A stretch of DNA of 64,000 nt from Spirodela intermedia. Taxonomy: Eukaryota > Streptophyta > Magnoliopsida > Alismatales > Araceae. The notes beneath the pieces are model-generated. The model had not been told where the DNA came from. It saw only the letters and a list, made by a program, of their open reading frames with translations, and did not search any database. The stretch lies in the NCBI GenBank assembly GCA_902729315.2, contig LR746268.1, forward strand, positions 1,051,501-1,115,500, read 5' to 3'. The number at the start of each line of letters is the position of its first letter. The stretch's first letter is position 1. The position numbers and the translations under genes were made by a program. Shown here piece by piece: positions 12,301 through 24,300 of the stretch.

Positions 12301-12789
12301 CTCCTCTAGGGTCACCTCCCCCAGCGTGGGCTGTCGCTGCACCGGCGGCTGCAGGCCGGCGCCGACGCCGGGGACGGCGGCGGCGCCGCCGTCTTTGAAG
12401 ACGTCCCTCCAGACCTCGTCGACCGTCTTCTGGCTCAGCGTCCGCGGCAGCGTAAGGGATCCCTGCCTCTGTAGCCCCGCCACCACGCCGGCGGTGCCGC
12501 CGCCGCCGTCGGCGAAGGAGGACATCGTCTGAGTCTCCTCCGCTGTCCAGATACTCTTGAGCAGCTCGTCCATGTTCATGGAGCCGAAGTCCCTGCTAGC
12601 TCCCAGCGTGTTCTGGAACTCCTCGAAGGTGAGAGCGTAGATGGAAGGCTGCCGAGCCAGCGCCGCCGGTACGCCGCCGCCGCCGCCGCCGCCGGAGGAC
12701 CCCTCTGGCGGTGCTCCGGCGGCTCTCCCTATCCCTCTGAAGTCCATCATATATTCCTCTCCCTCCCCCCTCCAGTCTCTACTCTCCAC
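9307..12789 (-). CDS. ABF/AREB/ABI5-like group A bZIP transcription factor
   Basis: Four exons on the minus strand, 12789-11833, 11498-11427, 10497-10468 and 9381-9307, join in phase to 377 residues. Exon 1 (319 aa, very GC-rich) carries the three N-terminal conserved blocks of ABA-responsive bZIPs: RQPSIYALTFEEFQNTLG with MNMDELLKSIWTAEE, then RQGSLTLPRTLSQKTVDEVW, then RQPTLGEVTLEEFLIRAG. These contain R-x-x-S/T sites of the kind SnRK2 kinases phosphorylate. The basic region ERRQRRMIKNRESAARSRARKQ starts near residue 298. Exons 2-3 encode the leucine zipper, and exon 4 encodes the C-terminal block ending LRRTQTGPW, the family hallmark. Such proteins bind ABRE (ACGTG) promoters in the nucleus in abscisic acid and stress signalling. 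The start is the first ATG; a Met-Met 13 codons in (MMDFRGIG) is an alternative. Reading past 11833 enters intron 1. Introns 2 and 3 are filled with tandem repeats. Confidence 0.93.
9541..9900. repeat. Diverged ~115-bp tandem repeat, 3 units, in bZIP intron 3
   Basis: Three successive units each carry an 'acc(c/t)(a/g)(t/c)gttgac(t/c)' box (near 9549, 9649 and 9765), followed by a '(g)ctttaattgatcccat…agat' or 'tttgattgacacaatacag' box. Spacings are about 100-120 bp. Identity between units is moderate, so the exact edges are approximate. Confidence 0.6.
10553..11345. repeat. ~92-bp tandem repeat, about 9 diverged copies, in bZIP intron 2
   Basis: A box reading roughly AAAATTAGCCAGAAAATGGA recurs near 10553, 10633, 10724, 10834, 10929, 11019, 11113, 11210 and 11289, with spacings of 79-110 bp. 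It is followed each time by a variable CACATGTGATC-like box, a pyrimidine run ending in TTTTGGGA, and AT-rich sequence with GATAAATATTT. Copies three apart are most alike (the ATTGCATAC…TCTTCC variant at about 10850 and 11130; GGACTACAC at about 10945 and 11227), giving a ~280-bp higher-order period. The array fills most of the 928-bp intron. Confidence 0.8.
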
Positions 12790-12975
12790 GTCGTCTCCTC
12801 CTTCCTCTGGTTCACATCAGAGCAAAAATAGAAGAACCCATGAGACGAAGATCAGATCTCCGGAACCCGTTGACCTAATTCACGGAGCTCGGAGGGGGCA
12901 ACCCTCAGGAATCCCTTGGGGAGATCAAACAGGAAAGAGAAGAGAAACGACTTCATCGTGTACCCACCTCCAGCC

Positions 12976-12990
12976 ACCAAAATATATATC
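12976..12990 (-). promoter_or_regulatory. Possible TATA element of the bZIP gene
   Basis: On the minus strand this reads TAGATATATATTTTG, about 190 bp upstream of the ATG at 12789, a reasonable distance for a plant TATA box plus a short leader. Position is the only support. Confidence 0.35.
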
Positions 12991-13443
12991 TACAAAAAAA
13001 AGTACTAATTCGTCTGGTTTCAGCTTCGATTCCAAGCGAAGCAACATGCCGATCGATTGAAGAACAGAAGGATTCCCCATCATTTTTCCACTCATTTCCG
13101 GCGAGGAAAATCCCAGCTTTCCGCTATCTCTCTCCCGCTCTCACTCCCTCTCTACATCCTCCAAGGGGACTGCAACCCCAAAGGGAGAGAGACTCCCCCC
13201 ATGGGGAAACCACCAACCTCTCGCCTTCCTTATAAGACTGCATTTCCTCCCATCCCAGGGAAGGAAAGCATGCGAGGAGAGAGAAAGAAGAGAGAAAGAA
13301 GAGAGATGATGGGTGAGACTACCTCTTCGCTTGTCGGATGGTTGCGGAACCCCGCCCCTCTTCTTCTGCGTCCCCTCTCTCTCTCTCTAGGTCACACCCT
13401 CGTGGGGAGGACAAGTGTCGAACCTTTAAAGGTTTCAGGGAAT

Positions 13444-13480
<37 letters not shown>

Positions 13481-13733
13481 CTATGCCTGTCTGTCTTCGT
13501 CTCCTCCGTTTGCCTGGGGCAGGAAAGGGGGAGGGGGAGCAGAGAAATCTTAGTTTATTGAGTGAGGAAATGCAACGTGGCGGGCAGAGGAGGCTCGTGG
13601 GGTTTCTGACGGCACATCTGACCAATCAGAGGCTGAAACTTGGATGGATGGGCTTCTGGCTTTATCGTTGTTTCCACATGGTGGTCCCACCATCGGATCT
13701 CTCTCCCTCTCCCTTCATTTATTCCACGGGGTC

Positions 13734-13769
<36 letters not shown>

Positions 13770-13824
13770 ATCCATCTTTCTCTGTCTATCCAGCATACGA
13801 AACGCTCTCCTCTCTCTGTCATGC

Positions 13825-13995
13825 ACTGAAATCGCAGGCTTTATCTCGCTCTCTCTCTCTTTCAGACACACTCAAATCGCAGGCTTTATCTCTCTCTCTC
13901 TTTCACACACACACACTCAAATCGCAGGCTTTATCTCTCTCTCTCTCTCTCGCTCTCGCTCTTGATCTTGCCTCAAATCGCAGGCTTTACTCAAA
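13825..13995 (+). repeat. Short ~45-bp repeats with the AAATCGCAGGCTTTA box
   Basis: AAATCGCAGGCTTTA recurs near 13829, 13874, 13919 and 13975, separated by (CT)n and CA-rich spacers. The same box appears inside the 101-bp units downstream, so the larger repeat probably grew from this smaller one. Confidence 0.75.
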
Positions 13996-14030
13996 TCGCA
14001 GCTCTCGCTCTTGATCTTTATCGCTCCTGG

Positions 14031-14385
14031 TCATGCCCCAAATCGCTGGAGTTATCCCCTCTCTCGCTCTCGCTCTTGATCTTGCCTCAAATCGCAGGCT
14101 TTAGCTCTCTCTATCGCTCGCTCGCTCCTGGTCATGCCCCAAATCGCTGGAGTTATCCCCTCTCTCGCTCTCGCTCTTGATCTTGCCTCAAATCGCAGGC
14201 TTTAGCTCTCTCTATCGCTCGCTCGCTCCTGGTCATGCCCCAAATCGCTGGAGTTATCCCCTCTCTCGCTCTCGCTCTTGATCTTGCCTCAAATCGCAGG
14301 CTTTAGCTCTCTCTATCGCTCGCTCGCTCCTGGTCATGCCCCAAATCGCTGGAGTTATCCCCTCTCTCTCTCTTGCTCTTGATCA
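14031..14385 (+). repeat. 101-bp minisatellite, about 3.5 near-identical copies
   Basis: TCATGCCCCAAATCGCTGG starts at 14031, 14132, 14233 and 14334, an exact 101-bp period. The first three units appear essentially identical, which points to recent expansion; the last is partial and diverges after the CT run. Confidence 0.92.
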
Positions 14386-14463
14386 TGCACTCAGATCGCT
14401 GGCTTTTTCTGTCTTCTGTCATGCAGGGAAGTATGTCTTCGTCTCCCTCGTTCTACTGAGCAC

Positions 14464-14504
<41 letters not shown>

Positions 14505-14960
14505 GCACAAAGAGCACAGGATCTGACCTTCGCCCCCTTCCCCCAATAAATGACTCGAGGTGAATCTATTCTCTCTCTCTCTCTATCTCTCTCCCTCCTC
14601 CCTACCGCTGAGATTTACGCTGCGTTGCTAGTAGCCCTCTCTCAGTCGATCTCCGTACGTCTCAAGGTTAATGCATATCTCTCCCCAATTCACGCCATAG
14701 TGTTGCCTCTCTCGCTCTCTCTCCAATTCATGCAACAATTACCGACGTCTCTCTCTACGATTTACAACCCTCTTCTCTCGCTCTCTCTCTTTTTCCAATT
14801 TAGCCTACAGTGCTACTACTCTTCTCTCTCTCTCTCCAATTTACGCTAAGCGCCACTTCTCTTCTTTCCCTCTCTTCTGTCTCTCCAATTTACGCTAAAA
14901 CGCTACTACTCTTCTCTGCCTCTCTTCTCTCTCTCTCCACGATTTGAAACGTAGAAGATA

Positions 14961-16002
14961 CGACACGGGGAAGGCAAGCTGGCCCTTTTAATGATCTTGA
15001 ATGGACAACGTTAAGATAAACCATGACAACTATTTCGGGTCCATTTTTTAAAAAATAAATATTTAATTATCTTAAATGAGCTCATGTTTCAGAGACATTT
15101 TGTTAAACAGTATAACCATCTAGGCTGGGCCAAAATCCCACAGCCCATCCTCATCGCCACGTGTGTCTCACAACTCCCGTGACCCTCTCTCTCTCTCTCT
15201 CTCTCTTCTTACTCACTCTACATCTTTATCGGAATGAAGAAAGTATACCGTGTATCAAAATTACTCAAGTCCATACCAAAGCTAGAGAGATGGATTGGTT
15301 TGAAGCTCCAAGATATGAAAATAATAAAAAAATACCTACAGGTATCATTACTATTATTTATGTATAAATTTTATTATAAAAAAAGAGAAATTAAAGGATA
15401 ATTATTATTCTTGGCGTCATAAATGACTAGTATCATTGCCTCTGCAGGATTATTTTGCTTGATGCTTTGGCACACAAACCAACTATAATATTAATCATAA
15501 TAATTATCATATATCTATTCTCACCATAATTATCTATGTATTCTCACCAGAAATAATAGAAAAATACAACTAAGTTAGGACACACGACCATCCAAGTATG
15601 AACTTGGTAAGATGGATGTGTTTAATGCTCCTGGAGAGGGTTCAACTAAACAGTAGATCTCAATTATGATGATTTATTAGTACTATTTATAGCTATTTTC
15701 CTTGATAATCACATAGCATGATGGGCAAAACCACCAACTTATCTATTCCAAGTGGACAAATTCAAGGGGTATGGAGTTACGAAAATGGAAAAAGAATCCA
15801 AATTTTGGGGAGTTTTCAATACTTGTGGTCAAACCCATTGTGAATATGTTGCATTTCATAGTGATGTGATAGTATTTATGGGAAATTGATTATCAAATTT
15901 GGGGTGTAATTTCATTATCAAATTATCCATTGCCATCCATTTTCCCACTTTTATTCTATGACATAGACATCTCAAAAAGCTTATCCAACCATTGCTTGAT
16001 AG

Positions 16003-16057
<55 letters not shown>

Positions 16058-17065
16058 TGCATATTTATAATATGGAGTTGTTTGGTCTACACCTGCATAA
16101 GTTAATTAAAGCTTGGTGAGCAAATGACCATTTTTTTTGTTATAAAGTAGCAAGTGAACCATTCTAATATTTTTCAAATACATACATAATTTATTCAGAC
16201 TTTACTATTATGAACTTTATTTTAAACAATAACTCACTATGCTAGCATTTTTCTTTAACTATATGAAGATGATTGTGAAAATATCTAATTTTTTCCATGA
16301 TATTGCCATGTTTAGCATTTATTTTATTGGTTCATTTATAATATTTATAGATTCATGTGAGATATGATATCATGCTTTATGCAAATGCCATGAAATAATT
16401 TCATTTAACCCCCTCATTAGATGTGCTAGTAGGTTTAGTAATGCAAAGCATTTCCTTGTGATAGAGAGAGAGTGAACGAGAAAAAGAGAGAGAGAGAGAT
16501 GAATGAACTTTTAAGTGATTTTAAATCGAGTAAATCTATCAATAAAGTATTTGACAAATTAACAACTCTTTCTCGTAGCTAAAAGAAACATGGGGGACTA
16601 TTCAGTATTTCCACTCCGCCATCTCTACGTGTCCTTCAAAAAACGCGGTTTCAAACACGTGGCGTGACTGGTAACTAACCATTCTCCATCACACACGTGA
16701 CCATGATAGTGGGACTCCCACATTGTTGGGTCTACCACGAGCCACCCTACGAAAGAGGCGTCCCAAAACGGAGGAGTTCGAAGGCCCCACTCTACGTTAG
16801 CAATATTCCCTCTCTTGCCGACAGGTGGCACTGTCTCCGTCTATAAGGGAAAGAGAGGGAGAGAGAGATACTGACTTTCTAATCCGCGTAAAAACTTTAC
16901 CCGTTACGTCCAAGGGATGTATATATATAGAGAATGGGGACAAGCTTCATGTACTCTCTCTCTCTCCCCCCAGCCCAGTATATTCCATACAGCATTAAGC
17001 TCTCTCTCTCTCTCTTATTACAGGATCTCAATGGATAGACCAGAATCTACACACCTACATGCGCA

Positions 17066-17132
<67 letters not shown>

Positions 17133-17372
17133 GTCGAGAGTTTCATCATTAGGAAGAATATTATCTATGACAAGAGTAACTTCCTTAGACTGAACCAATT
17201 GTACTCTCTCTCTCTCTCTCTCATGCATACTATCATGGGTTTCATCATTAGAAAGAATATTCTCTTAGACAGGGTGCCCTCATTAGATTTAACCGATTAT
17301 ACTCTTCTCTCTCTCTCTTAGTTAGATATCTCCTCATTGGATATACCACAATCTACCCAGACACTCCCTCTC

Positions 17373-17404
<32 letters not shown>

Positions 17405-18030
17405 CCCCTTCCTCCCTTAGTCCTTGTGTATATCCTACAATGACACCACACAAAAGGGTACTTTATTATAATATTTTGCTGGAATTAAGATCAATTCCCT
17501 AATTCGAAAAATATATCACATAGACATTTATTCATATTGTGAGGTCTAGTTGACTTTCTCTCCATCAATGTTCCATTGCCATTTATTAATATTGTGTGAT
17601 CCTATTAACTCTCTCTCTCTCTCTCTCTTTCTCCCTCTCTCAATGCCCTAATTCTGTTGTGCCCATCACTTAGTTGCACCACATAAAAGGTTATTTATCA
17701 TACTAATTTATTAGAATTAAGATTAATTCCCTAATTTGGCAACTATATTTGAAAAATAGAATACTCTCATATAATATTCTATAACCATTTATTCATATTG
17801 TGGGTTCTAGCTGACACTCTGTCAAGCCCCCCTCCCTTTTAAGTAAGTCAATGGCCCTCTTTTAGCCATATAAGAAAAGCTTCACATCTCTCTCTCTCTC
17901 TCTCTCTCTCTCTACATCTAAGATGATTTCTTAGCCCGAGTTGAAGGCTTATTAAGACAACAATGAAATGTGGGTCCATGGCTAAGAGATGGATGGGTCA
18001 GCCCCAGAGGTCAATCCACCTTGTGTCAGG
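14961..18030. other. Intergenic spacer with long CT and GA microsatellites
   Basis: No gene is supported here. The main contents are (GA)n at about 16006-16053, (CT)n at about 17070-17131 and shorter CT tracts at 15185-15205, 17381-17403, 17611-17628 and 17887-17912. The remainder is AT-rich single-copy-looking DNA. ORFs of 60-134 codons in it are low complexity or featureless. Confidence 0.6.
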
Positions 18031-18059
18031 TTTGACCTTGAGAGGTGACACTCTGACTT

Positions 18060-18240
18060 GCCGCTGTGGACCCTGTTGATGGAAACGGGCCAGGTCCATG
18101 GCTACGTAAAAAGGCAGGTTGCCCGGGCCCGATCATCCGTTGACACTCTAACCTGGGCCAGACTTGAGCATATTAACTCTCGAGCGGGGCCCTTACTCCA
18201 TACGGGCTGCGGGCCTTGTAAAGGATGAGCCGTGAAACAC
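18060..18240 (+). promoter_or_regulatory. GGGCC/GGCCC-rich promoter region of the MCCB gene
   Basis: Several GGGCC or GGGCCC motifs (ACGGGCCAG, CCGGGCCCGA, CTGGGCCAG, CGGGGCCC, GCGGGCC) cluster within 180 bp, 160-340 bp upstream of the MCCB ATG. Such motifs resemble site II/TCP-binding elements, which are frequent in plant genes for mitochondrial and housekeeping proteins. The function is inferred from position and motif. Confidence 0.45.
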
Positions 18241-18312
18241 ACCCCCCTCCCCCCCGGATGAGCATGTGGTGATTTGGCAGACGGATAAGGCTTGCCTCAG
18301 GTTTAAAAGGAG

Positions 18313-18320
18313 GTATAAAT
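18313..18320 (+). promoter_or_regulatory. TATA box of the MCCB gene
   Basis: TATAAATA lies 84 bp upstream of the ATG at 18397, the usual distance for a plant TATA box with a short leader. Confidence 0.5.
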
Positions 18321-18396
18321 AATATTTTTTAATTTATTTAAATAGGGCATATAATTGACTGGAGGTGGAGGGAAACCGGAACGAGGAAGAAAGAGG

Positions 18397-21300
18397 ATGT
18401 TTCCGTTGCTAAGGAGACGATCGGACATCTCCCCCCTCCTCCGGCTGGCGGCGGCGAGGGGGATCGCCTCCGCCGCCGGCGCCGTCCTCCCCGATGGCGT
18501 TGACAGGAACTCCGAGGCATTCGTCTCCAATTCCTCCGCCGTGAAGGATCTCCTCTCCGAACTGCGCTCCCACATCGAAAAGGCTGGTACAATTCCCCTC
18601 TTTCCTTGCGATCTTCGGGGGAGCCTAGTCGGCTGATGGATCTGCCGCGGTGTGTGGTTTTCAGGTCCTCGGTGGCGGCGGCGTTGAGGCTGTCCGGAGG
18701 AATAGGAGCCGGAGTAAGTTGCTGCCCAGGGAGCGCATCGACCGGCTCCTCGATCCCGGATCGTCGTTTCTAGAGCTGTCGCAGGTTGGATCCAAATTTT
18801 TTCTTTTTTTGATGTCGAGTACTGCGTCCGAAGTTCTCTTATGGGTTAGAGTTTTGGCTTCGTCGCCCCTCAGGAATATGCGGTCAGTAGTTCATTTCAT
18901 ATCCTGGTTACTTGTGTTGATGACTTTCATCCCTGAATTGACGCTTACATTGGAACATTACATTGTGGAATAAAAAAAAGTTATGGAAAACCCCAGGAGT
19001 GGGAAACGGTGGGAACATGATAGCCCCGGCAAGGAATGGGTACAGAGGCACATATACGGTGATGATCTACAAGAGGACGAGCGTTGGAATCTACTGGTGG
19101 ATTTTAGTGGCAATGCGGTACGGATGTGTGGTGGGAATGTGAACGAGCGGTATAAGTATTGTGGACACATCCACACAAGTATGTGAGTCCCTCCCTGCAT
19201 GGTGAGGAGTCAGTGTAGAGTCTTGGAAGATGTTTCAATATTACACTTGACATCCTCAATAACGAGATTATTCTTTCTATAAGGTTTCACATATTTTAGT
19301 TATATTTAGTAGGCCATAAGTCTTCCTGTGCACTAAAATGTGTTGGCCACAAGCAAACGCCAAAGTGAGTCAGTCAAAGACAGTCCATTTGCTGAATACT
19401 TGAGCAGACCGCCCCCATTCTTGAAATCTACCTTGGAACCATGGATGAAGCCTTAAGTCGGATTATTGCTCGTAGTCCCTTTTTTAGGTCGTCTAAGGCC
19501 CATTATTTTTTTCCTTTTTTGTGCAGAGATGATCATACCACGGATGAAAATAAAACAATATAATGAAATTTATCAGGGATCGGACTTCCCCCTAAATGGA
19601 AAGATAAATACATACTTCTCAAGGAAAGTTTCTTTTTGAGTATGATCCAACAAGGTGATAGATCAGGAAACTTGGATGTTATGACCTTTCTTCATAGTTT
19701 TCTTAAGAAATGGAATAAAGCGAGCATAGTCTATAATGTCTGGATTATGCATTAATTGAGGTCCACTATTTGAACACATGAACCAATGAAGATCGCAAAT
19801 CCTTATGTTCTTTTATTGCACAACGTGGAAATTCTCCATTTGTTCTATTAGAGCAGCATAATTTCCAACACAGTCCCACATACCATATTCTGGTATCGTT
19901 TTCTTTCTGTTGCTGTTCTTTGATGTGGATCTTACTCGTGCAAACTCATTTACTCTCTCTTCTATGCCTTTCCAAAATACATGGAATGAGATCATGGCAA
20001 GGTTCTTTTTGTAGTCAATAGGTTTAAATTTTCTTCAGAATTTTGATCCTTTATTTCTGTGTTTGTATCATAGATTAATTGTGCATGGCCTGGACTCTTT
20101 TTTTTTCGTATTTTTGGTTGTGTATGCCTTTATTTATAATTTTTTATTTCGTCTCTGAAGCTCGCAGGCCATGAACTCTATGATGAATACTTGGCTTCTG
20201 GGGGAATTATCACTGGAATAGGCCCAGTTCATGGGCGCCTATGTATGTTTGTGGCCAATGACCCTACAGTGAAGGGAGGAACGTATTATCCTGTCACTGT
20301 TAAGAAACATCTGAGGGCTCAAGAAATTGCTTCTCAGTGCAACTTACCATGCATATATCTTGTAGACAGTGGAGGTGCTAATCTTCCTAGGCAAGCTGAT
20401 GTCTTTCCTGATAAAGATAATTTTGGCAGAATATTTTACAACCAAGCACAACTGTCTGCTCAAGGAATTCCTCAGATTGCTCTTGTCATGGGATCTTGCA
20501 CTGCAGGAGGTGCTTATATACCTGCAATGGCTGATGAAAGTGTCATTGTTAAAGGTAACGGTACTATATTTCTCGCAGGACCTCCTCTTGTTAAGGTTAG
20601 ATACTGCCCTTTCCTCCTTGTGGTTACATATTTTGCACAGGGTACATGACACATAGGTTTGTGGACCAGTTCAGAATATTTTCTAAATAAAGGGTATTTT
20701 GGTAGGCCGCTACTGGAGAGGAGGTATCTGCAGAGGATTTGGGAGGTGCATCCTTGCACTGTAAAGTTTCAGGAGTTTCAGACCATTATGCTAATGGTAT
20801 GCATCAAACTACTCACTGTCTTATTATTTCCTCGAATATGATTTTGGTTTCCAGCAATCTGTCACAACTCATGCTGAATGGTTGTGTATCTCGGAAGAAA
20901 TAGATTGCCCATCTCCATTTGTCTTTTTTCGGTTGGCATTGGTGGCTCGTAGATACAAACAGATGGTGTTTCTCGTTCCCTGCACCCCCCCCCGTGTCCC
21001 ACCTTTCCCTTTTTTTCTGGGGTGGGGGGTAGGGGTTTATTGTCATGAATATAACACATTTAAGTGTCATCCAGGTTTGGTTTTCCTGTAGTTGTGACTT
21101 TTTTTTTTTTTTTCAGAGTTTTTTAATATCTAGTATGTGACTCAATGAGATTCTATCTGATAGTTTACTTTCTCTTTTCAATTCTGATTTCTGGAATTCC
21201 ATAATGCATGCTAATCCCCCAAATCTGATGCACCTCTTATTGTGAACTGTTGTTTTTTTTTTTTTAACCTGTGCATCATCTTGGTTGAAATCCTGTTCTG

Positions 21301-24300
21301 ATTGTAGATGAACTACATGGCCTGGTTATTGGGAGGAACATTGTCAATAACCTTCATATGGCTGGGGATAATCTTTTGAGAAAAAGCGTCTTTAATCCTT
21401 CCATTGACATCAAAGATCCACTCTATGACATTAATGAACTGAGATCGATAGCCTCCACTGACCAGAGGCGGTCATTTGACATTCGGTCAGTTATTGCTCG
21501 TATAGTTGATGGTAGTGAGTTCAATGAATTCAAGAAGCTGTATGGAACGGTAAGGCTTTGAACTTATCAGTTACACAAGCTGGAGTATTGTTTCAGATCG
21601 TCTTTTTGACATTATATTTCCAGACACTTGTCACAGGATTTGCTAGGATCTATGGGCAACCTGTTGGCATAATTGGAAACAATGGAATATTATTTTGTGA
21701 ATCTGCTTTGAAAGGATGCCACTTCATTGAGTTATGTGCTCAGCGTAACATTCCTTTGATATTTCTTCAGAACATTACAGGATTTATGGTAAGATATTAA
21801 TGCTCATGTTTAGTTCTTTTATATATTTGGGGGTTTTCTTTTCTTGTTTTCCTTAAGGTCAGAAAACCTTTGTTTTGTAAATCAACCTGAGGGAGAATTT
21901 TCATTCTATCAAAGAAATAATACTGTGAGAAATATTTTCACGCCTTTCCTTAAGAACTCTCTGGTTCTGTTGATTTTTCAACATTTTCTTATTTTGTAGT
22001 CATTTCTTTCTAGGTTGGAGCAAAATCTGAGGCAAATGGGATCGCAAAAGCTGGAGCAAAGATGGTGATGGCAGTGGCCTGCGCAAAGGTTCTGTACTCA
22101 TTTTCTATTGATTTAGCTTGAGAATAGCCTCTGAGGGGTATCTGAATAAATCCCTAATCTATTTATGCCGAACTCGTTTGTCTCTAGTCGCTAATTTTGA
22201 ATCTCAAGTTTCTGTTGATATTCAAGTTATCATAGAGAACTGTTTATTGGTATTTCCACGGTAAGAATTTTATGCAAAGCCTTATGGCTGTGCAAAAAAC
22301 CTCATTGTTGTTATTGTTTCAAGGGATGCATGGTGTTTAAAGGACTAGAAGAGAATGCTTTTATTTAAGTTCATAGGAGACTTGTTTATTGTGCATAATA
22401 ATACGTAGCACTTTATTTTCGAGCTTACTAAGCTTGCGAGCCAATTGGCCATCCTATCAAAGAATTCTTGTAGAGAATTTCACCATCAAATAATTTAATA
22501 TTTTTTGAATATGCTGGGTCCACATCATTTTCATTTGGCAGTCATACAAAAAAAGTTGTTCACGGTATTGTTCCTGATAAATTTGGGAATCTATCATCCA
22601 TGCTCTGTCTTTGTTTGGGAAATTTGCCCTCACTTTTGTTTTGGCTGCTGAAATTCTCTGTTCTTGATAGAAAACATATCTGATGAACCGAACATCACAG
22701 CCCAAATGGGAAAGCTAGTGTACCAGATATCACTCAACCATTTAGAATTGCAACGAGAAGTTGAATAGTCGGCATTGAAAAATGAGAGGCCCATTCCCTC
22801 CATTGAATTCTTTCGACCCTCATTCGTACCTCAGTTCATTGAGGATCCTGGTAGATAATTTCATCAGATCATAGCACGATACTATGTATATTTATAGTGA
22901 TAAAAGAATGAAAGGCCCATTTCCTCTGTAAAATTATGTCAAGCTTCATGCATTCCTCAGTTCATAGCAGATGCATTATAGATAATTCCATTGCATTATA
23001 GTACAGCACTATATAATTAATAGTTGTTAAAAAAATTAAGGCCCATCCCATCTGTAGAAAGAATTCGTTACAGCCTCATCATTCCTCCGTTCATAGCAGA
23101 TGTAATGTGAATAATTAAGAGGATATGGTAAATATAATTTATAATTAACAGTGATAAGAAAAAGAATTGAAAGGCCCATTCCCTATGTGAAAAAAATTAT
23201 TTACAGCTTCATCATTTACCAGTTCATTGCTGATGCATTGCGAATAATTTAGGAGTATCAGGGTACAATATTATGTATGTTTATAGTGATGACAAACCTT
23301 ATACATAATATTTTAGATAAACGTTTTTTCCTAAATAGAAAATAAAGCTCAGGGTAAATCACTTTAACTGTTCCTCAGTTTATAGCGATCCACTCCTATT
23401 TCTATTCAGAAACTTTGCATGATTGAACTCTGGAAACCGATGGTAATATGGAGGTCAACGGCGTACCAGATGGCAGTCAACATCTAATGTGGCAGCCGAT
23501 TGTTGTCGTGCCACTACCTACCACATTACCAACAGTGTAGGAAAATCAATGACACATGTACAATATGGGCGATTAAACCCGACCAAGGTCTATAATACAA
23601 GGAAAAACCACTGATTCCCAAATTTAGTGCTCTGATGCTTCTACCCCAAGTGGATCAGCTATGATTTTTATCTGCAGGTTCCGAAGATAACAGTCATTGT
23701 GGGCGGAAGCTTTGGAGCTGGGAACTACGGAATGTGCGGGCGTGCTTATAGTCCAAATTTCCTCTTCCTCTGGCCCACAGCCAGAATTTCAGTGATGGGA
23801 GGCAATCAGGTGACTGCTCAACTTTGTCTCTCTCCTGGGTAAAAATCTACTCTTTTGGTTCTTCTTTCCTGATGGAAAGATTTCTCGTAGAACTCTTTCT
23901 CAGAAATGCACAAAATTTGTTGAGAAAGATAGAAATCGTTTGGTTGACAGATGAACCAACTCTACTCATTGTTGATTTATCGTGATCTAGAGAAGTCTTT
24001 TGGTTGAAACAGACGGTTTCAACTGATTTTGAGTTTGAAAAATATTATGGCTAGAACTGTTGGCATCAGTGCTCCTATTGTCGATTGATGTTGATGTTGA
24101 AAAATTCTTTTGATTGAAAAAGACGGGGTTGGTGCTCTCATTGTCGATTAAGTTTGAGTTACATGACTAAACCCTAATTTACTCACTTGGGAAAAATATT
24201 TATTTCCTGTTTGAAGCCATACTAGGTTGGATTCGTGTTGCACATTCCCTTCCACACTAACACTGTTACAATCAAATACCACATCTCTGATCAGTATCTC

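Larger units (their letters stand above)
13375..14960. repeat. CT/GA-rich low-complexity block upstream of the bZIP gene
   Basis: The block is dominated by (CT)n runs, for example at 13449-13477, 13738-13766 and 14469-14502, mixed with short tandem repeats. It lies 0.6-2.2 kb upstream of the bZIP start. Ser-Leu-rich ORFs across it are translation of the repeat and not genes. GAGA-type tracts are common in plant promoters, but a regulatory role here is not shown. Confidence 0.75.

Noticed and set aside
11795-12532. Plus-strand Pro/Arg/Ser-rich ORFs of 75-140 codons
   Set aside because: They are antisense shadows of the GC-rich first exon of the bZIP gene.
13057-14014. Long plus-strand ORFs of 302 and 124 codons upstream of the bZIP gene
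   Set aside because: They are Ser-Leu translations of CT microsatellites and AAATCGCAGG repeats, with no domain and no splice structure.
20344-20759. Minus-strand and alternative-frame ORFs of 80-100 codons at MCCB exon 3
   Set aside because: They overlap the highly conserved carboxyltransferase exon in other frames.
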